From assembly GCA_005881215.1 (NCBI GenBank), contig VBDZ01000004.1, positions 1 through 44,985 of the forward strand: 44,985 nt of DNA, read 5' to 3'. The first letter of the stretch is position 1. The number at the start of each line of letters is the position of its first letter. Made by a program: the position numbers and the translations under genes. Origin of the DNA: Chloroflexota bacterium. Lineage in GTDB: Bacteria; Chloroflexota; Dormibacteria; CF-121. Under the pieces are notes generated by a model, which was given only the letters and a program-made list of their open reading frames with translations, did not search any database and had not been told where the DNA came from. Positions 7,043 to 16,806 of this stretch are shown here, in pieces.

Positions 7043-9064
7043 TTAGGCCGGCTGAAGATCGGTGGGACGCGACGCCCGGGCGGGGGCCGCGAGCAGCGCC
7101 TTCCGCTTCCGTACGTATTCGTGCACCAGGGAGACCAGCGTGGCGTGACTCCAGGTCAACGGTGAGACCGAGAGTGGCGCCTTCGAGTAGGGATTGAGCT
7201 GCTCCGAGAGGACGCCGCTGGGCAGCGCCGCCCCCGCGACCCACTCCAGGATCTCGCGGGCGCGCTGCAAGTCGTCGACGGACTTTGCCTGGCTCACCAC
7301 CCACTGCCCGTACCACATGGTGCAGATGAACCACGGATTGCCCGGGACGTTGCCGATGTCCTGGCTGACCTGGTAGTACCAGTCGTTCTCATAGCGGGCG
7401 ATCCCGCCCACCTCGGTCTTGCACCAGAGCCGGTCGTAGACCGCGGTCATGGTGCTGACGATCATCGGATCGTCCGCGGCGAACATCCCGAAGTACCAGA
7501 GGCCATAGACGCTCGAATCGATGGTCAGGTCCCGCGCGGTGGTCCCATCGGGTCGCACGTAAATCCGCCTCAGGAAACGGTTGAGCTCGGGGTCGAACAG
7601 GTACTTCGTGATGCCCTGCTGGATGCCGTCGGCCGCCGCCCGGTAGCGGTCGGCCAGCTTCATCTCGCCGTAGAGTTGGGCGAAGTTGGCGGCCGCCTTG
7701 AGTCCCGCCCAGACCGCGGCGGCGGTAAAGCTCATCACCCCACGCCGCTCCTCCCAGAGGTCATAGCTCGGTTCGGGCAGGCCGGTGAGCGGGTCGATGT
7801 AGCTGGCCAGGAAATCGGCCGCCAGGATGATCAGGGGCCGGTAGTAGGCCTTGAAGAACTCGAAATCGCGATGCCGGTCGTAGTGCTGCCAGAGCGCGAA
7901 CAGCACCAGCCCGGTCTCATCCTCCTGAATGGGGTACTGTGGCTTGCCGGTCGCGTCCACCCAGGGGTGCCAGCTACTGCCCGGGTCACCGGCGGGCGTG
8001 TACTTGTGTCGGAAGTAGCCCTCCTTGGTGACGATCCGGGCGCACAGCTCGAAGAAGCGGCGCGGCAGGTCGACATAGCCGGCCTGGTCCATGGCATAGA
8101 CGGCCAGCGCGGCATCCCGCGGCCACATATAGCTATAGGTATCCCGGGCGAACTTGACGACGTCCGCGTCGTTCGCGGCCAGCACCGCGCCGCCGCTGTC
8201 GACCTGGGTGCGGACCACCAGCAGGCAGCGGCGGTACAGGTCGGCCACTCGCGGCGAGAGATCGGCGAACTCGCGGTCTTCCTTGTTCACCCAGGCGGCC
8301 CAGTAGGAGCGGGTCCGCTCCAGGAAGGCTTCCGGTCCGCGCAGCGTCACCACGTCGGCGACGGCCTGCAGCTCGGCGAAGTTGCGCGCCGCGATCAGCC
8401 ATTGATAGGCGGTTGCCGCCTGCCCCGCGGGGATCCGTCCGAGCTTGAGGGCCAACGTCATGTCGACCGACCCCTGCTCGATCGGGTTGTTGCCGAGCTC
8501 GCCGTCCTCCGCGTCCCGCCAGGTGCCCTGGGCGCCGCCCACGTCTTTCTTGCCGCAGGCATAGCCGTCGAGGCCGAACCGGTCACCCACCATCGCGCAG
8601 GCGGCGAAGCACCGCTGCCCCTTGTAGGCGACCAGCCCCTTGACCGCGGGGTAGTACATGACCGTGTCGCCGACCTCGGTGCCGTAGATGTGCCAGTCGA
8701 AGTGAAAGAACAGCCGGACCTCCCGCTCCGCTCCGTCGTTTTGGACCCTGACCCGCCGAAAGAGGGCGTCGCGGCCGAGGTCAACGGCGTCATTGAAGGT
8801 GACCGTGACCAGGAGATCCGGATGGGAGACGGTGACGTTGGTGACAAGCGTGTCCGGCAGGTAGACGAGGTCTTTCGACCAGGCGGGGTCATCGAGCCAG
8901 GCGAAGCGGCCCTCCACCCAGATCCCAAACCGGCAGGGCTCGCCGCTCGTATGGTTCTCCTGGCCGACCCGCGGGTAATAGATGTCGCGCAGCTGATAGT
9001 TGTGATCGAAGTTGACCAGCAGCGCGCCGTTGCCGATCGGGAGGTCGCGTGACACGTCGGCCAT
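7043..9064 (-). CDS. Glycoside hydrolase family 15 (glucoamylase-like)
   Basis: Motifs YSYMWPRDAALAVYAMDQAGY, PIQEDETGLVLFALWQHY, YDLWEERRGVMSFTAAAVWAGLKAAANFA. ORF opens at 9115; ATG at 9064 (MADVSRDLPIGNGALLVNFDHNYQLRDIYYPRVGQEN) is more likely. Confidence 0.9.
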   Translation of the reverse strand: MADVSRDLPIGNGALLVNFDHNYQLRDIYYPRVGQENHTSGEPCRFGIWVEGRFAWLDDPAWSKDLVYLPDTLVTNVTVSHPDLLVTVTFNDAVDLGRDALFRRVRVQNDGAEREVRLFFHFDWHIYGTEVGDTVMYYPAVKGLVAYKGQRCFAACAMVGDRFGLDGYACGKKDVGGAQGTWRDAEDGELGNNPIEQGSVDMTLALKLGRIPAGQAATAYQWLIAARNFAELQAVADVVTLRGPEAFLERTRSYWAAWVNKEDREFADLSPRVADLYRRCLLVVRTQVDSGGAVLAANDADVVKFARDTYSYMWPRDAALAVYAMDQAGYVDLPRRFFELCARIVTKEGYFRHKYTPAGDPGSSWHPWVDATGKPQYPIQEDETGLVLFALWQHYDRHRDFEFFKAYYRPLIILAADFLASYIDPLTGLPEPSYDLWEERRGVMSFTAAAVWAGLKAAANFAQLYGEMKLADRYRAAADGIQQGITKYLFDPELNRFLRRIYVRPDGTTARDLTIDSSVYGLWYFGMFAADDPMIVSTMTAVYDRLWCKTEVGGIARYENDWYYQVSQDIGNVPGNPWFICTMWYGQWVVSQAKSVDDLQRAREILEWVAGAALPSGVLSEQLNPYSKAPLSVSPLTWSHATLVSLVHEYVRKRKALLAAPARASRPTDLQPA

Positions 9065-9121
9065 TATCGGTTGCCGTACCCGCCTTTGAGTGAACCGCGA
9101 ACGGATTGTTACCATCCGAGC

Positions 9122-9532
9122 GTGTCAACGCCGGCGAAAACTGATACCTTGACCGTCCGGTCGCGGGAGCACGATGACGTCATCGATGTCACGGACCAGG
9201 TCGCCCAGGTGGTGTCGGAGAGTGGCGTAACGACCGGCCTCTGCCACGTCTACGTGCCTCACACCACGGCCGGCGTCTTCATCAATGAGAATGCCGACCC
9301 GGACGTGAAGGCCGACGTGGTCGCCAGGCTGGAGGCGCTTGTTCCCTGGGACAACCACTATCGCCACGCCGAAGGCAATGCCGCGGCGCACATCAAGTCG
9401 ACGCTGATCGGCACCTCGCAAACCATCCCGGTCCGCAACGGACGGCTGGCGCTGGGTCGCTGGCAGGCGATCTACTTTGCGGAATTCGACGGCCCGCGCG
9501 AGCGCCATTTCCAGGTCACCGTTCTGGGCTGA
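9122..9532 (+). CDS. YjbQ/UPF0047 family protein
   Basis: ITDQ-like opening, CHVYVPHTTAGVFINENADPDVKADV, HAEGNAAAHIKSTLIGTSQTIPVRNGRLALGRWQAIYFAEFDGPRERHFQV. GTG start chosen inside ORF 9071..9532. Confidence 0.92.
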   Translation: MSTPAKTDTLTVRSREHDDVIDVTDQVAQVVSESGVTTGLCHVYVPHTTAGVFINENADPDVKADVVARLEALVPWDNHYRHAEGNAAAHIKSTLIGTSQTIPVRNGRLALGRWQAIYFAEFDGPRERHFQVTVLG

Positions 9533-9539
9533 GAACAGG

Positions 9540-9562
9540 AAAGCCGCCCCTGGGGCGGCTTT
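9540..9562. terminator. Bidirectional intrinsic terminator between convergent yjbQ-like and hsp20
   Basis: Palindrome AAAGCCGCC-cctgg-GGCGGCTTT between two gene ends. Confidence 0.65.
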
Positions 9563-9582
9563 GCCGATTCACAACGGCGCGG

Positions 9583-10089
9583 TTACTTGCGGCCGGCGGT
9601 CTCCAGCTGCTTCGGCTGGCTGTTGCTGCCGGTCGCGCCGCTGATCGGGATCTTCACCGATTTCGGCTTTGCCGGCTCCGCCTTCGGCAGCGTAAGGATC
9701 AGGACGCCGTTGACGAACTGGGCCTTGGCCTGCTCGCCGAGCGCATCCTCCGGCAGGGTCACCTGGCGGCTGAACTTCCCGTAGAAATTCTCGCGCAGCC
9801 AGTAATTCTCGGGCTGGGCATCGGCCGGCGGCTTGATCTCGCCCTTGATGTTGATCTGCCCGCCGTCGACGGTGACCTCGACCGCGCCCGGGTCGACGCC
9901 CGGAACGGCGGCCCGGATCACCCACTCGTTGTCGGTCTGGTACACGTCCAGCGGCAGGTAACCCTCGCCGACCGCGCCCACGGTCCGCGACTGGCCCGGC
10001 AGACCGAAGGTATCGCCAAACAGGCGATCCATGGCGCTGTGGAGTGACATCAGGTCGCTGATTGGTGACCAACGAATCACGCTGCTCAT
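9583..10089 (-). CDS. Hsp20/alpha-crystallin small heat-shock protein
   Basis: LPLDVYQTDNEWVIRAAVPGVDPGAVEVTVDGGQINIKGEIK...FSRQVTLPEDA...NGVLILTLPKAE. Clear AGGAGG upstream. Confidence 0.95.
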   Translation of the reverse strand: MSSVIRWSPISDLMSLHSAMDRLFGDTFGLPGQSRTVGAVGEGYLPLDVYQTDNEWVIRAAVPGVDPGAVEVTVDGGQINIKGEIKPPADAQPENYWLRENFYGKFSRQVTLPEDALGEQAKAQFVNGVLILTLPKAEPAKPKSVKIPISGATGSNSQPKQLETAGRK

Positions 10090-10251
10090 GGCATTTGACC
10101 TCCTTGGTCGTGTGGTTTTTACGGTCGCCGGTATACCCCCGCGGCCGGCATCTTAAAACCCGCAGCCGGGCCGGTTCACAGATCGTGAAAAGCCGTAACC
10201 ACTCCAAGGAGGCCGGTATATACTGTTCAGACTCAAAAGCCGGGGAGACGC

Positions 10252-11235
10252 ATGCTTACCAGCATCAAGTCGGTCGGCAGCCACGTTCCGTCCGGCATCC
10301 TGACCAACGCCGACCTCGAAAAGATGGTCGAGACGTCCGACACCTGGATCCGGGAACGCACCGGGATCGTGGAGCGCCGGATAGCCGCGGTCGACGAATC
10401 CGCCACCGACCTGGCCGCCGAAGCGGCGCGGGACGCGCTGGCAATTGCCGGGCTGCGCCCCGAGGACACCGACCTGATCGTGTGCAGCACCTCGACCCCG
10501 GACTCGATGTTTCCGTCGGTCGCCTCACGGGTACAGGACCGATTGGGCGCCCACGGTCCGGCCTTCGATGTGCAGGCCGCCTGCACCGGCTTTCTCTACG
10601 CCATCAGCGTGGCCGACCGCTTCGTCAGCGGTGGCGAAGCCAGGCAGGCAGTCGTGATCGGCAGCGAAACGCTGACGAAGATCGTGAACTTCAAGGACCG
10701 GGGCACCTGCGTCGTCTTCGGTGACGGCGCGGGCGCGGTGGTGCTGGGGCCCGGTTCGGGCAGCGCCGGCATCAAGTCCTGTGTCCTCGGGTCGGACGGC
10801 TCCGGCGGCGACCTTATCTATGTGGCGCCTGGCGCGGACGGCCCCGAAGGCCGTGGCCGGCCGGAGATCCGGATGGACGGACGTCGCGTGTTTCGGTTCG
10901 CCACCGAGATCCTGGCCCAGGCCACGCTGCAGGCGCTGGAAAAAGCGAACGTCCGGCTCGAGGACGTCAAGCTGATCGTGCCCCACCAGGCCAACGCCCG
11001 CATCATCGAGGCGGCTGCCAAGCGGCTGGGCGTGGGCGCCGACGTGATGGTGAACGACATCGCGAACTACGGCAACACCTCGACCGCGTCGATCCCCCTG
11101 GCGTTGAAGGATTCCCTTGCCGCCGGCCGCCTCAAGCGCGGTGACCACCTCGTGCTGGTGGGCTTCGGCGCCGGGCTCACCTGGGGAGCTTGCGTAATCG
11201 AGTGGGAAGGCGCGCCCGTCCGGGTCGCGGCCTGA
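10252..11235 (+). CDS. fabH: Beta-ketoacyl-ACP synthase III
   Basis: SDTWIRERTGIVERRIA, DVQAACTGFLYAISVAD, VPHQANARIIEAAAKRLG, NYGNTSTASIPLAL. Confidence 0.97.
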   Translation: MLTSIKSVGSHVPSGILTNADLEKMVETSDTWIRERTGIVERRIAAVDESATDLAAEAARDALAIAGLRPEDTDLIVCSTSTPDSMFPSVASRVQDRLGAHGPAFDVQAACTGFLYAISVADRFVSGGEARQAVVIGSETLTKIVNFKDRGTCVVFGDGAGAVVLGPGSGSAGIKSCVLGSDGSGGDLIYVAPGADGPEGRGRPEIRMDGRRVFRFATEILAQATLQALEKANVRLEDVKLIVPHQANARIIEAAAKRLGVGADVMVNDIANYGNTSTASIPLALKDSLAAGRLKRGDHLVLVGFGAGLTWGACVIEWEGAPVRVAA

Positions 11236-11238
11236 CCG

Positions 11239-12153
11239 GTGTTCCGCCCTAAAACGCGTTACGTCGCGCTTCCGTCGCCGCGGGCCGGCGTGGGCGAGGA
11301 GGTCGACCGCCTCACCTGCCCCAAGTGCGACACCTCACTCGAACCGGCGCGGCTGAGCGCCGCCCTGGGGGTCTGCTATCGCTGCGGTTATCATTTCCGG
11401 CTACGCGCCCCGGAACGGATCGCGATGCTGGTCGAGCCCGGCTCCTTCAAGGAAGAAGACCTGGGGATCACGGCAAAGGACGTCCTGGGCTTCAAAGACA
11501 GCCAGCCCTACAGCAAGCGAATCGAGCAGAGCCGCGCCAGCACCGGGGCGAATGAGGCGGTGAGCTGGGGCGAGGCGGTGCTGGCCGGACATCGGATCGT
11601 CATCGTCTGTCTGGATTTCGCCTTCATGGGCGGCAGCATGGGCGCCGCCACCGGCGAAAAGATCACCAATGGCATCGAGCGTGCCCTGGACAGCCGGCTG
11701 CCCCTGCTGATCATCTCGGCCTCGGGTGGGGCCCGGATGCAGGAGGGGATGTTGTCGCTGATGCAGATGGCGAAGACGGCCGCCGCGCTGGGTCGGCTGG
11801 GTGGCGCCGGGATGCCGTACATCTCCTTGCTCACCGATCCGACGATGGGCGGCGTCACCGCCAGCTTTGCCTCGCTCGCCGACGTCATCCTCGCCGAACC
11901 CGGCGCGATGATCGGCTTCGCCGGGTCGCGCGTCATCCAGCAGGCCACCTACGAGACCCTTCCCGACGGTTTCCAGACGGCGGAATTCCTCTGGCAGCAC
12001 GGGATGATCGATCTGGTGGTGCCGCGACCGGAGCTCCCCGCCGTGATTCGGCAGCTGCTCGACCTGTACACCCGGGACGGTTTTCACTCCGACTTCGAGC
12101 TGAAGGGGCAGGCCCGCGCAGCCGCACAAGCGGCGGCGCCCACCCACCCGTGA
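11239..12153 (+). CDS. accD: Acetyl-CoA carboxylase carboxyltransferase subunit beta
   Basis: Zinc finger CPKCDTSLEPARLSAALGVCYRCGYHFR; SGGARMQEGMLSLMQMAKTAAAL; TDPTMGGVTASFASLADVILAEPGAMIGFAG. Confidence 0.97.
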   Translation: MFRPKTRYVALPSPRAGVGEEVDRLTCPKCDTSLEPARLSAALGVCYRCGYHFRLRAPERIAMLVEPGSFKEEDLGITAKDVLGFKDSQPYSKRIEQSRASTGANEAVSWGEAVLAGHRIVIVCLDFAFMGGSMGAATGEKITNGIERALDSRLPLLIISASGGARMQEGMLSLMQMAKTAAALGRLGGAGMPYISLLTDPTMGGVTASFASLADVILAEPGAMIGFAGSRVIQQATYETLPDGFQTAEFLWQHGMIDLVVPRPELPAVIRQLLDLYTRDGFHSDFELKGQARAAAQAAAPTHP

Positions 12154-12962
12154 CCGACAACGGTTCCCTGGCGGCGGCCACCTGGGAGCAGGTCGAGCTG
12201 GCCCGCCACCCCGACCGCCCCTACGCCCTGGACTACATCCATGCGCTCTTCAGCAACTTCTTCGAGTTGCACGGCGACCGGCTCTACGGGGACGATCACG
12301 CGATCATCGGCGGGCCCGCCGCCTTCGATCAGCGGACCGTGATGGTGATCGCGCAGCAGAAGGGCCGCACCACCGCCGAGCGAGCGATGCGCAACTTCGG
12401 CATGGCGAACCCCGAGGGATACCGAAAAGCGCTTCGACTCATCCGGCAGGCCGAGCGCTTTCAGTTTCCGATCATCGCCTTCGTCGATACCTCGGGCGCG
12501 TTCCCGGGGGCGGGAGCGGAGGAGCGGGGCATCGCCTGGGCGATCGCCGAGAACCTGGTGGCGCTGGCGGGGGCGCGCACCCCGATCGTCACGCTCGTGC
12601 TCGGCGAGGGAGGCAGCGGCGGTGCGCTCGGCATCGGCGTGGGCGATCGCTTGCTGATGATGGAGCACTCGATTTACAGCGTCGCGATGCCGGAGGCGTG
12701 TGCCTCGATCCTCTGGCGCGACATCGCCCGTAAGGTGGAGGCCGCCGACGCGCTCAAGCTCACCGCGGCCGACTTGAAGCGGATGGGCCTGGCCGATGAG
12801 ATCGTGCCCGAACCCCCGGGCGGGGCCCACAACGATTACGGCGTCGCGGCCGATGCGGCCGGGGCGGCGCTGCGGCGTCACCTGGCCGAGCTGGAAGCGG
12901 TGGAGCTCGATCGTCTGGTGGAGCAGCGCTACCAGCGGTATCGACGTATCGGCGCGACCTAA
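12150..12962 (+). CDS. accA: Acetyl-CoA carboxylase carboxyltransferase subunit alpha
   Basis: VELARHPDRPYALDYIHALFSNFFELHGDRLYGDDHAIIGG; FVDTSGAFPGAGAEERGIAWAIAENL; EGGSGGALGIGVGDRLLMMEHSIYSVAMPEACASILWRD. GTGA overlap with accD. Confidence 0.97.
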   Translation: MTDNGSLAAATWEQVELARHPDRPYALDYIHALFSNFFELHGDRLYGDDHAIIGGPAAFDQRTVMVIAQQKGRTTAERAMRNFGMANPEGYRKALRLIRQAERFQFPIIAFVDTSGAFPGAGAEERGIAWAIAENLVALAGARTPIVTLVLGEGGSGGALGIGVGDRLLMMEHSIYSVAMPEACASILWRDIARKVEAADALKLTAADLKRMGLADEIVPEPPGGAHNDYGVAADAAGAALRRHLAELEAVELDRLVEQRYQRYRRIGAT

Positions 12963-12972
12963 CATCAGCACG

Positions 12973-14061
12973 ATGGCCAGCCATGCCCTGACGGACGCGC
13001 CGATCCGGCGGCGCGAACGCCTCGACCCCTCGGTCTTCCGGCTGCCGGTCGATCGAATCCGCGAAGGGTATTACAGCGACGTGTACTTCAACCGTACGGT
13101 CGACGTGCTGCAGGCCGACCGGCAGCATCCGCACGTTCTGATGCAGGTCTTCCAGAAGAATCAGTCAGTGATTGGCGGCATGGATGAGGCGATCGCCATC
13201 CTCAAGCTCTGCTCCGAGGACTTCTCCCAGTTGCGCGTGCAGGCGCTGTACGACGGTGATCCGGTGGCGCCATGGGAAACGACGATGACGATCGAGGGCG
13301 ACTACACGCTGTTCGCCCGCCTGGAGACGGTCTATCTGGGCGTCCTGTCGCGGCGCACCAAGGTTGCCACCAACGTCCGCCGGGTGGTCGACGCGGCGAA
13401 GGGTAAACAGATCATCTTCTTTCCGGCCCGCCATGACCACCACCTGGTGCAGACCGGTGACGGCTATGCGGCGCACGTGTCCGGCGCCATCGGCGTGTCA
13501 ACCGATGCGCAGGCCTCCTGGTGGGGCGGAAAGGGCACCGGCACGGTGCCCCACTCGTTGATCGGCGCCTACCAGGGCAACACCGTACTCGCCGCACAGA
13601 AGTACGCCGAGTTCATCGACCCGAGCATCAACCTGGTGGTGCTGGTCGACTGGGAAAACGACTGCGTCCGCACCTCGCTGGAGGTGGCGCGGGCGCTCAA
13701 GGACCGGCTGTGGGGCGTCCGCCTCGACACCTCGGAGACCATGGTCGACGTCAGCATCCAGAAGTTGATGGGCGATTTCGATCCGCGCGGGGTCAACCCG
13801 CAGCTCTGCACCCTGGTGCGGAGGGCGCTGGATCGTGAGGGCTTCGAGCACGTCAAGATCGTGGCCAGCGGTGGCTTCAATGTCGAGAAGATCGAACGCT
13901 TCGAGCGCGAGCGGGTACCGGTCGACGCCTACGGCGTGGGCAGCGCGTTCTTCCAGGGGAGCTACGACTTCACCGCCGACGTCGTGATGGTCGAAGGCCG
14001 GCCTTGCGCGAAAGCTGGCCGTCGCTTCCGGCCGAATCCACGCCTTGAACCGGTGACCTGA
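12973..14061 (+). CDS. Nicotinate phosphoribosyltransferase family protein
   Basis: EGYYSDVYFNRTVDVLQ, VLVDWENDCVRTSLEVARALKDRLWGVRLDTSETMVD, HVKIVASGGFNVEKIERFERERVPVDAYGVGSAFF. ATG at 12973. Confidence 0.88.
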   Translation: MASHALTDAPIRRRERLDPSVFRLPVDRIREGYYSDVYFNRTVDVLQADRQHPHVLMQVFQKNQSVIGGMDEAIAILKLCSEDFSQLRVQALYDGDPVAPWETTMTIEGDYTLFARLETVYLGVLSRRTKVATNVRRVVDAAKGKQIIFFPARHDHHLVQTGDGYAAHVSGAIGVSTDAQASWWGGKGTGTVPHSLIGAYQGNTVLAAQKYAEFIDPSINLVVLVDWENDCVRTSLEVARALKDRLWGVRLDTSETMVDVSIQKLMGDFDPRGVNPQLCTLVRRALDREGFEHVKIVASGGFNVEKIERFERERVPVDAYGVGSAFFQGSYDFTADVVMVEGRPCAKAGRRFRPNPRLEPVT

Positions 14062-14597
14062 TGCCAAACGTCACCATCGTGGTCGACATGGTGAACGGCT
14101 TCTGCAAGCACGGCAACCTGGCGTCGCCCCGCTGCGACGCCGCCATCCCGCGGGTGCGGGCGGCGATCGAGAGCCGTAAGCAGGCCGGCGATCAGCTGAT
14201 CTTCCTGGCCGACACGCACGATCCCAACGACCGCGAGTTCGAGGTCTTCCCGGTGCATTGCGTGCGCGGCACCTCCGAGTCCGAGGTGGTGCCCGAGCTT
14301 CAGCCGTTGCTCGCCGGCGCCACCCTGATTCGCAAGCGCCGCTACTCGGGCTTCTTCGAGACCGACCTCGAGGCCCGGCTGCGGGCGACCGCCCCCGATC
14401 AGGTCACCGTCGTCGGCGTCGACACGGACATCTGCGTGCTGCACACCATCGCCGACCTGCGCAACCGCGATTACCGGGTGATTGTTCCCGCGCAGGCCGT
14501 CGAGACCTTCGACGGCCCCAGCCACCCGGGGGACGAGGTGCAGGGCTGGGCGCTTGCCCATATCAAGGGCGTGCTCGGCGCCACGGTCCTCACCTGA
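14061..14597 (+). CDS. Isochorismatase-family nicotinamidase-like hydrolase
   Basis: TIVVDMVNGFCKHGNLASP, LADTHDPNDREFEVFPVHCVRGTSESEVVPEL, VGVDTDICVLHTIADLRNRDYRVIVP. Start overlaps the NAPRTase stop. Confidence 0.88.
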   Translation: MPNVTIVVDMVNGFCKHGNLASPRCDAAIPRVRAAIESRKQAGDQLIFLADTHDPNDREFEVFPVHCVRGTSESEVVPELQPLLAGATLIRKRRYSGFFETDLEARLRATAPDQVTVVGVDTDICVLHTIADLRNRDYRVIVPAQAVETFDGPSHPGDEVQGWALAHIKGVLGATVLT

Positions 14598-14615
14598 GCT
14601 TTGTGAGCCCCACGA

Positions 14616-14621
14616 TATAAT
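14616..14621 (+). promoter_or_regulatory. Consensus -10 box TATAAT upstream of the PBP gene
   Basis: cacgaTATAATctaaag, about 17 bp before ATG 14638. No convincing -35. Confidence 0.5.
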
Positions 14622-14637
14622 CTAAAGCTCCAATGGA

Positions 14638-16806
14638 ATGGCGGTATACCGAATACCCCGGCCATCGCTTTACGTTTGCATTGATGTGATGGCAGCCCCA
14701 GCCGGCTCGTTCTGCCCGGCCTGCGGCGGCAAGCTCAAGCCCGACAGCCGCTATTGCTCCGGCTGCGGCCGGGCGGTGGTCCCCGCCGGCGGTTTTCCGT
14801 GGCGGTTTCGTCCCTGGATGGTGGCGCCGGCGGTGTTCCTCGCCGTTCTGTTGATCGTCCTCCCGGGGTTCCTCTATGTCTGGGCCGGGCTACCGTCGAC
14901 GTCGAACCTGAGCACGGCTCGGCTGCCGCTCTCGACCCGCATCTACGACCGGACCGGGACCATCCTGCTGGCCGAGATCCACCAGGGATCCGAGCGGCGC
15001 CACATCGTGCGACTCAACCAGGTGGCGCCGGCGATGCGGCAGGCGACGGTCGCGGTCGAAGACCGGACCTTCTACCAGCACGGCGGGCTCAACCTGTTGC
15101 GCACCGGACAGGCCGGGCTGGAGGACTTGCTCCACCTGCGCTTCAACCAGGGCGGGAGCACGATCACCCAGCAGCTGGTCAAGAACGTCTATCTGTCCGG
15201 TGATCGATCGGTTCTGCGCAAGCTCGACGAGGCCATCCTCGCCGTCGAGATCGAGCATCAGTACTCGAAGGCGCAGATCCTCGAGGCCTACCTGAACCGC
15301 GTCTTTTACGGAAACCGCTCCTATGGGGTGGAAGCCGCGGCGCAGACCTACTTCGGCAAGCCCGCCAGCCAGCTGTCCCTGGCAGAGGCGAGCTTCCTGG
15401 CCGGTCTGCCGCAGGCGCCGACCGAGCTCGATCCTTTCACCAACCCCAACGGTGCCAAGCTGCGACAGCGGGTGGTGCTCGCCGCGATGGTCAAAGCCCA
15501 CGACATCAGCTCGGCGCAGGCCAAGTCCATCGCCGCCCAGCCGCTCGCCCTGCAAAAGCCGTCGACTGCGGATGATGTCAAGGCGCCGGGTTTCGTCCAT
15601 TGGGTCGCCGCGCAGCTGGAGAAGACGTACGGCCCGGACCTGCTGGAAAACGGCGGGCTCACGGTGGTGACCTCCCTCGACTGGAACCTGCAGTCGATCG
15701 CCGAACGTCAGGTGCGTGCCAAGGTGATGGCGCTCCAGGGACAGCACGTCACGGACGGGGCGCTGGTCGCCATCGATCCGAAGACCGGCGCGGTGCTGGC
15801 CATGGTTGGATCCGCCGGCGCCAACGTGCCCGGCGGTGAATACAACATGGCGGTCATCCCCCGCCAGCCCGGCTCCGCCTTCAAGATGTTCACCTACACG
15901 GCGGCGATCGAGTCGGGGAAGTTCACCATGGGCTCCTGGGTGCTCGACGCGCCGCTCCACATCCAGCTGTCGGACGGCAGCAGCTACACCCCGAACAACT
16001 ACGACGGCTCCTACCACGGCTGGCAACCGCTTCCCCACGCGCTCGGCAATTCGTACAACATCCCGGCGGTCAAGGTCGAGATGGGTACCGGCATCGACCG
16101 CGTGGTCGACGTCGCCCGGCGGATGGGCGTGGAGACGCTGAACCAGCCGGTCACGGCCTATCAGCCGAGCCTGACGCTGGGCGGCTACGAGGTGCCGCTG
16201 ATCGACATGGCGGCCGGCGCCAGCACCCTGGCGGCCCAGGGAACGTATCGCCACCCGCAGGGCATCCTCAAGATCGTTGCCCAGAATGGCGCGACGCTGT
16301 ACCGGTTTGACCCGGGCAAAGGCCGGCCGGCCCTGACCCCACAGGTCAGCTTCATCATGTCCGACATGCTCTCCAACGACAACAACCGCGCGCTCGCCTT
16401 TGGACGCAACAGCGACCTCGTCATCCCCGGCCACCATGTCGCGGCGAAGACCGGCACCACGAATGACTTCCGCGACAACCTGACGGTTGGCTTCACCCCC
16501 AACCTGGCCGTCGCCGTCTGGGTTGGAAACGCCGACCACACCCCGATGCAACACGTGAGCGGCATCGTCGGCGCGGCGCCCATCTTCCACGGCTTCATGA
16601 CCGAAGCGCTCAACCCCCAGCCGGACAGCTGGTATAGCGTGCCCGACGGTCTGCACGTGGTCAACATGAATGGCTATACGGCGTATCTGCTGCCGGGCAC
16701 GGAGCAGGTCAGCCAGACCCAGCAGCCGCCGCCACCCTCGTGTGACGAAGACTGCAGCGGCGGAAACGGCGGCAGCTCAGAGGGCCGCCACAAGAAACAC
16801 GGTTAG
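14638..16806 (+). CDS. Class A penicillin-binding protein (transglycosylase/transpeptidase) with N-terminal zinc ribbon
   Basis: GT51: VAVEDRTFYQHGGLNLLRTGQ, GGSTITQQLVKNVYLS, EIEHQYSKAQILEAYLNRVFYGNRSYGVEAAAQTYFGK. Transpeptidase: PGSAFKMFTYTAAIE and KTGTTNDFRDN. N-terminus FCPACGGKLKPDSRYCSGCGRAVV. Alternative ATG near 14689. Confidence 0.95.
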   Translation: MAVYRIPRPSLYVCIDVMAAPAGSFCPACGGKLKPDSRYCSGCGRAVVPAGGFPWRFRPWMVAPAVFLAVLLIVLPGFLYVWAGLPSTSNLSTARLPLSTRIYDRTGTILLAEIHQGSERRHIVRLNQVAPAMRQATVAVEDRTFYQHGGLNLLRTGQAGLEDLLHLRFNQGGSTITQQLVKNVYLSGDRSVLRKLDEAILAVEIEHQYSKAQILEAYLNRVFYGNRSYGVEAAAQTYFGKPASQLSLAEASFLAGLPQAPTELDPFTNPNGAKLRQRVVLAAMVKAHDISSAQAKSIAAQPLALQKPSTADDVKAPGFVHWVAAQLEKTYGPDLLENGGLTVVTSLDWNLQSIAERQVRAKVMALQGQHVTDGALVAIDPKTGAVLAMVGSAGANVPGGEYNMAVIPRQPGSAFKMFTYTAAIESGKFTMGSWVLDAPLHIQLSDGSSYTPNNYDGSYHGWQPLPHALGNSYNIPAVKVEMGTGIDRVVDVARRMGVETLNQPVTAYQPSLTLGGYEVPLIDMAAGASTLAAQGTYRHPQGILKIVAQNGATLYRFDPGKGRPALTPQVSFIMSDMLSNDNNRALAFGRNSDLVIPGHHVAAKTGTTNDFRDNLTVGFTPNLAVAVWVGNADHTPMQHVSGIVGAAPIFHGFMTEALNPQPDSWYSVPDGLHVVNMNGYTAYLLPGTEQVSQTQQPPPPSCDEDCSGGNGGSSEGRHKKHG

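Noticed and set aside
5545-7197. 550-aa + strand ORF opposite cytochrome b/Rieske
   Set aside because: Same GC-driven shadow-ORF composition; the opposite strand encodes clear conserved proteins.
7676-9052. 458-aa + strand ORF opposite the GH15 gene
   Set aside because: Antisense shadow ORF without recognisable motifs.
14890-16656. 588-aa minus-strand ORF opposite the PBP
   Set aside because: Antisense shadow ORF; composition typical of reverse-complement coding in high GC.
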